Positions 36,164 to 36,182 of a DNA stretch of 36,182 bases are shown piece after piece. Each line of letters starts with the position of its first letter. Position 1 is the first letter of the stretch. The DNA lies in assembly GCA_021409285.1 (NCBI GenBank), contig JAGFND010000012.1:1-36182 (forward strand), written 5' to 3'. Source of the stretch: Candidatus Methanoperedens sp. (GTDB lineage Archaea > Halobacteriota > Methanosarcinia > Methanosarcinales > Methanoperedenaceae). Below the pieces are notes generated by a model, which did not search any database, had not been told where the DNA came from, and was given only the letters and a program-made list of their open reading frames with translations. Position numbers and translations under genes: made by a program.

Positions 36164-36182
36164 ATGGAGTTTAATGTAGGTA
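36164..36182 (+). CDS. Start of a gene that leaves the window, product unknown
   Basis: ATG at 36164 follows a strong ribosome binding site (GGAGGGG, 7 nt spacing). Only six codons are visible, M-E-F-N-V-G, too few to identify the product. The long, structured upstream region suggests a regulated gene. Confidence 0.6.

Overview
The window reads as a chromosomal segment of a euryarchaeon, most likely a 'Candidatus Methanoperedens' (ANME-2d) relative or another Methanosarcinales-like lineage. It combines tetrahydromethanopterin C1 enzymes (mtd 22049-22876, mch 23014-23964), an archaeal exosome/RNase P/proteasome superoperon, archaeal TATA-type promoters with short leaders, and menaquinone-type biosynthesis genes (mqnE 30259-31347; a prenyl-FMN ubiX-ubiD pair at 1-1733). 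C1 enzymes of the methanogenesis type together with futalosine-route menaquinone genes are what is known for anaerobic methane oxidisers of the Methanoperedens group and for Archaeoglobi. The assignment is inference, since no search could be run.

Layout. 1-1733: ubiX-ubiD on the minus strand, ubiD cut by the window edge. 2012-3175: an AT-rich geranylgeranyl-reductase-like flavoprotein. 3251-4901: amtB-glnK on the minus strand. 5068-9557: nifH-nifI1-nifI2-nifD-nifK, followed by a decayed FdxB-type ferredoxin and a palindromic repeat element; nifE, nifN and nifB are not present. 9672-11568: a CBS-domain protein, a class I glutamine amidotransferase and a TauE/SafE permease. 11634-15198: a small membrane protein, a second geranylgeranyl-reductase-like flavoprotein and a long glutamine-dependent NAD synthetase, tightly packed.

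15260-21977: the conserved archaeal information-processing superoperon (rnp3, rnp2, psmA, SBDS, rrp4, rrp41, rrp42, rpl37ae, rpoP, Brix), ending in a Vms1-like (VLRF1) putative peptidyl-tRNA hydrolase. 22049-24765: mtd, mch and a thymidylate synthase. 24774-26504: a pRiA4b ORF-3-like protein and an M42 aminopeptidase in divergent orientation. 26507-30253: citramalate/isopropylmalate synthase with ilvB and ilvN (branched-chain amino acids). 30259-33941: mqnE on the minus strand, then ACT-domain protein, homoserine dehydrogenase and taw2. 33968-36182: a metallophosphatase, a membrane-anchored serine protease broken by an 8-bp tandem duplication, and an AT-rich regulatory stretch leading into a gene that starts at 36164 and leaves the window.

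How it works together: amtB-glnK and the nif operon form a nitrogen-acquisition island with three PII-family regulators within 3.4 kb. The 15-22 kb block couples tRNA processing, RNA decay, proteolysis and probable ribosome rescue. No tRNA, rRNA, CRISPR array or insertion sequence was recognised. The less ordinary signals are the decayed ferredoxin behind nifK, the frameshifting duplication in the protease gene, the VLRF1 gene in the exosome operon, and a stem that can mask the ribosome binding site of the last gene.
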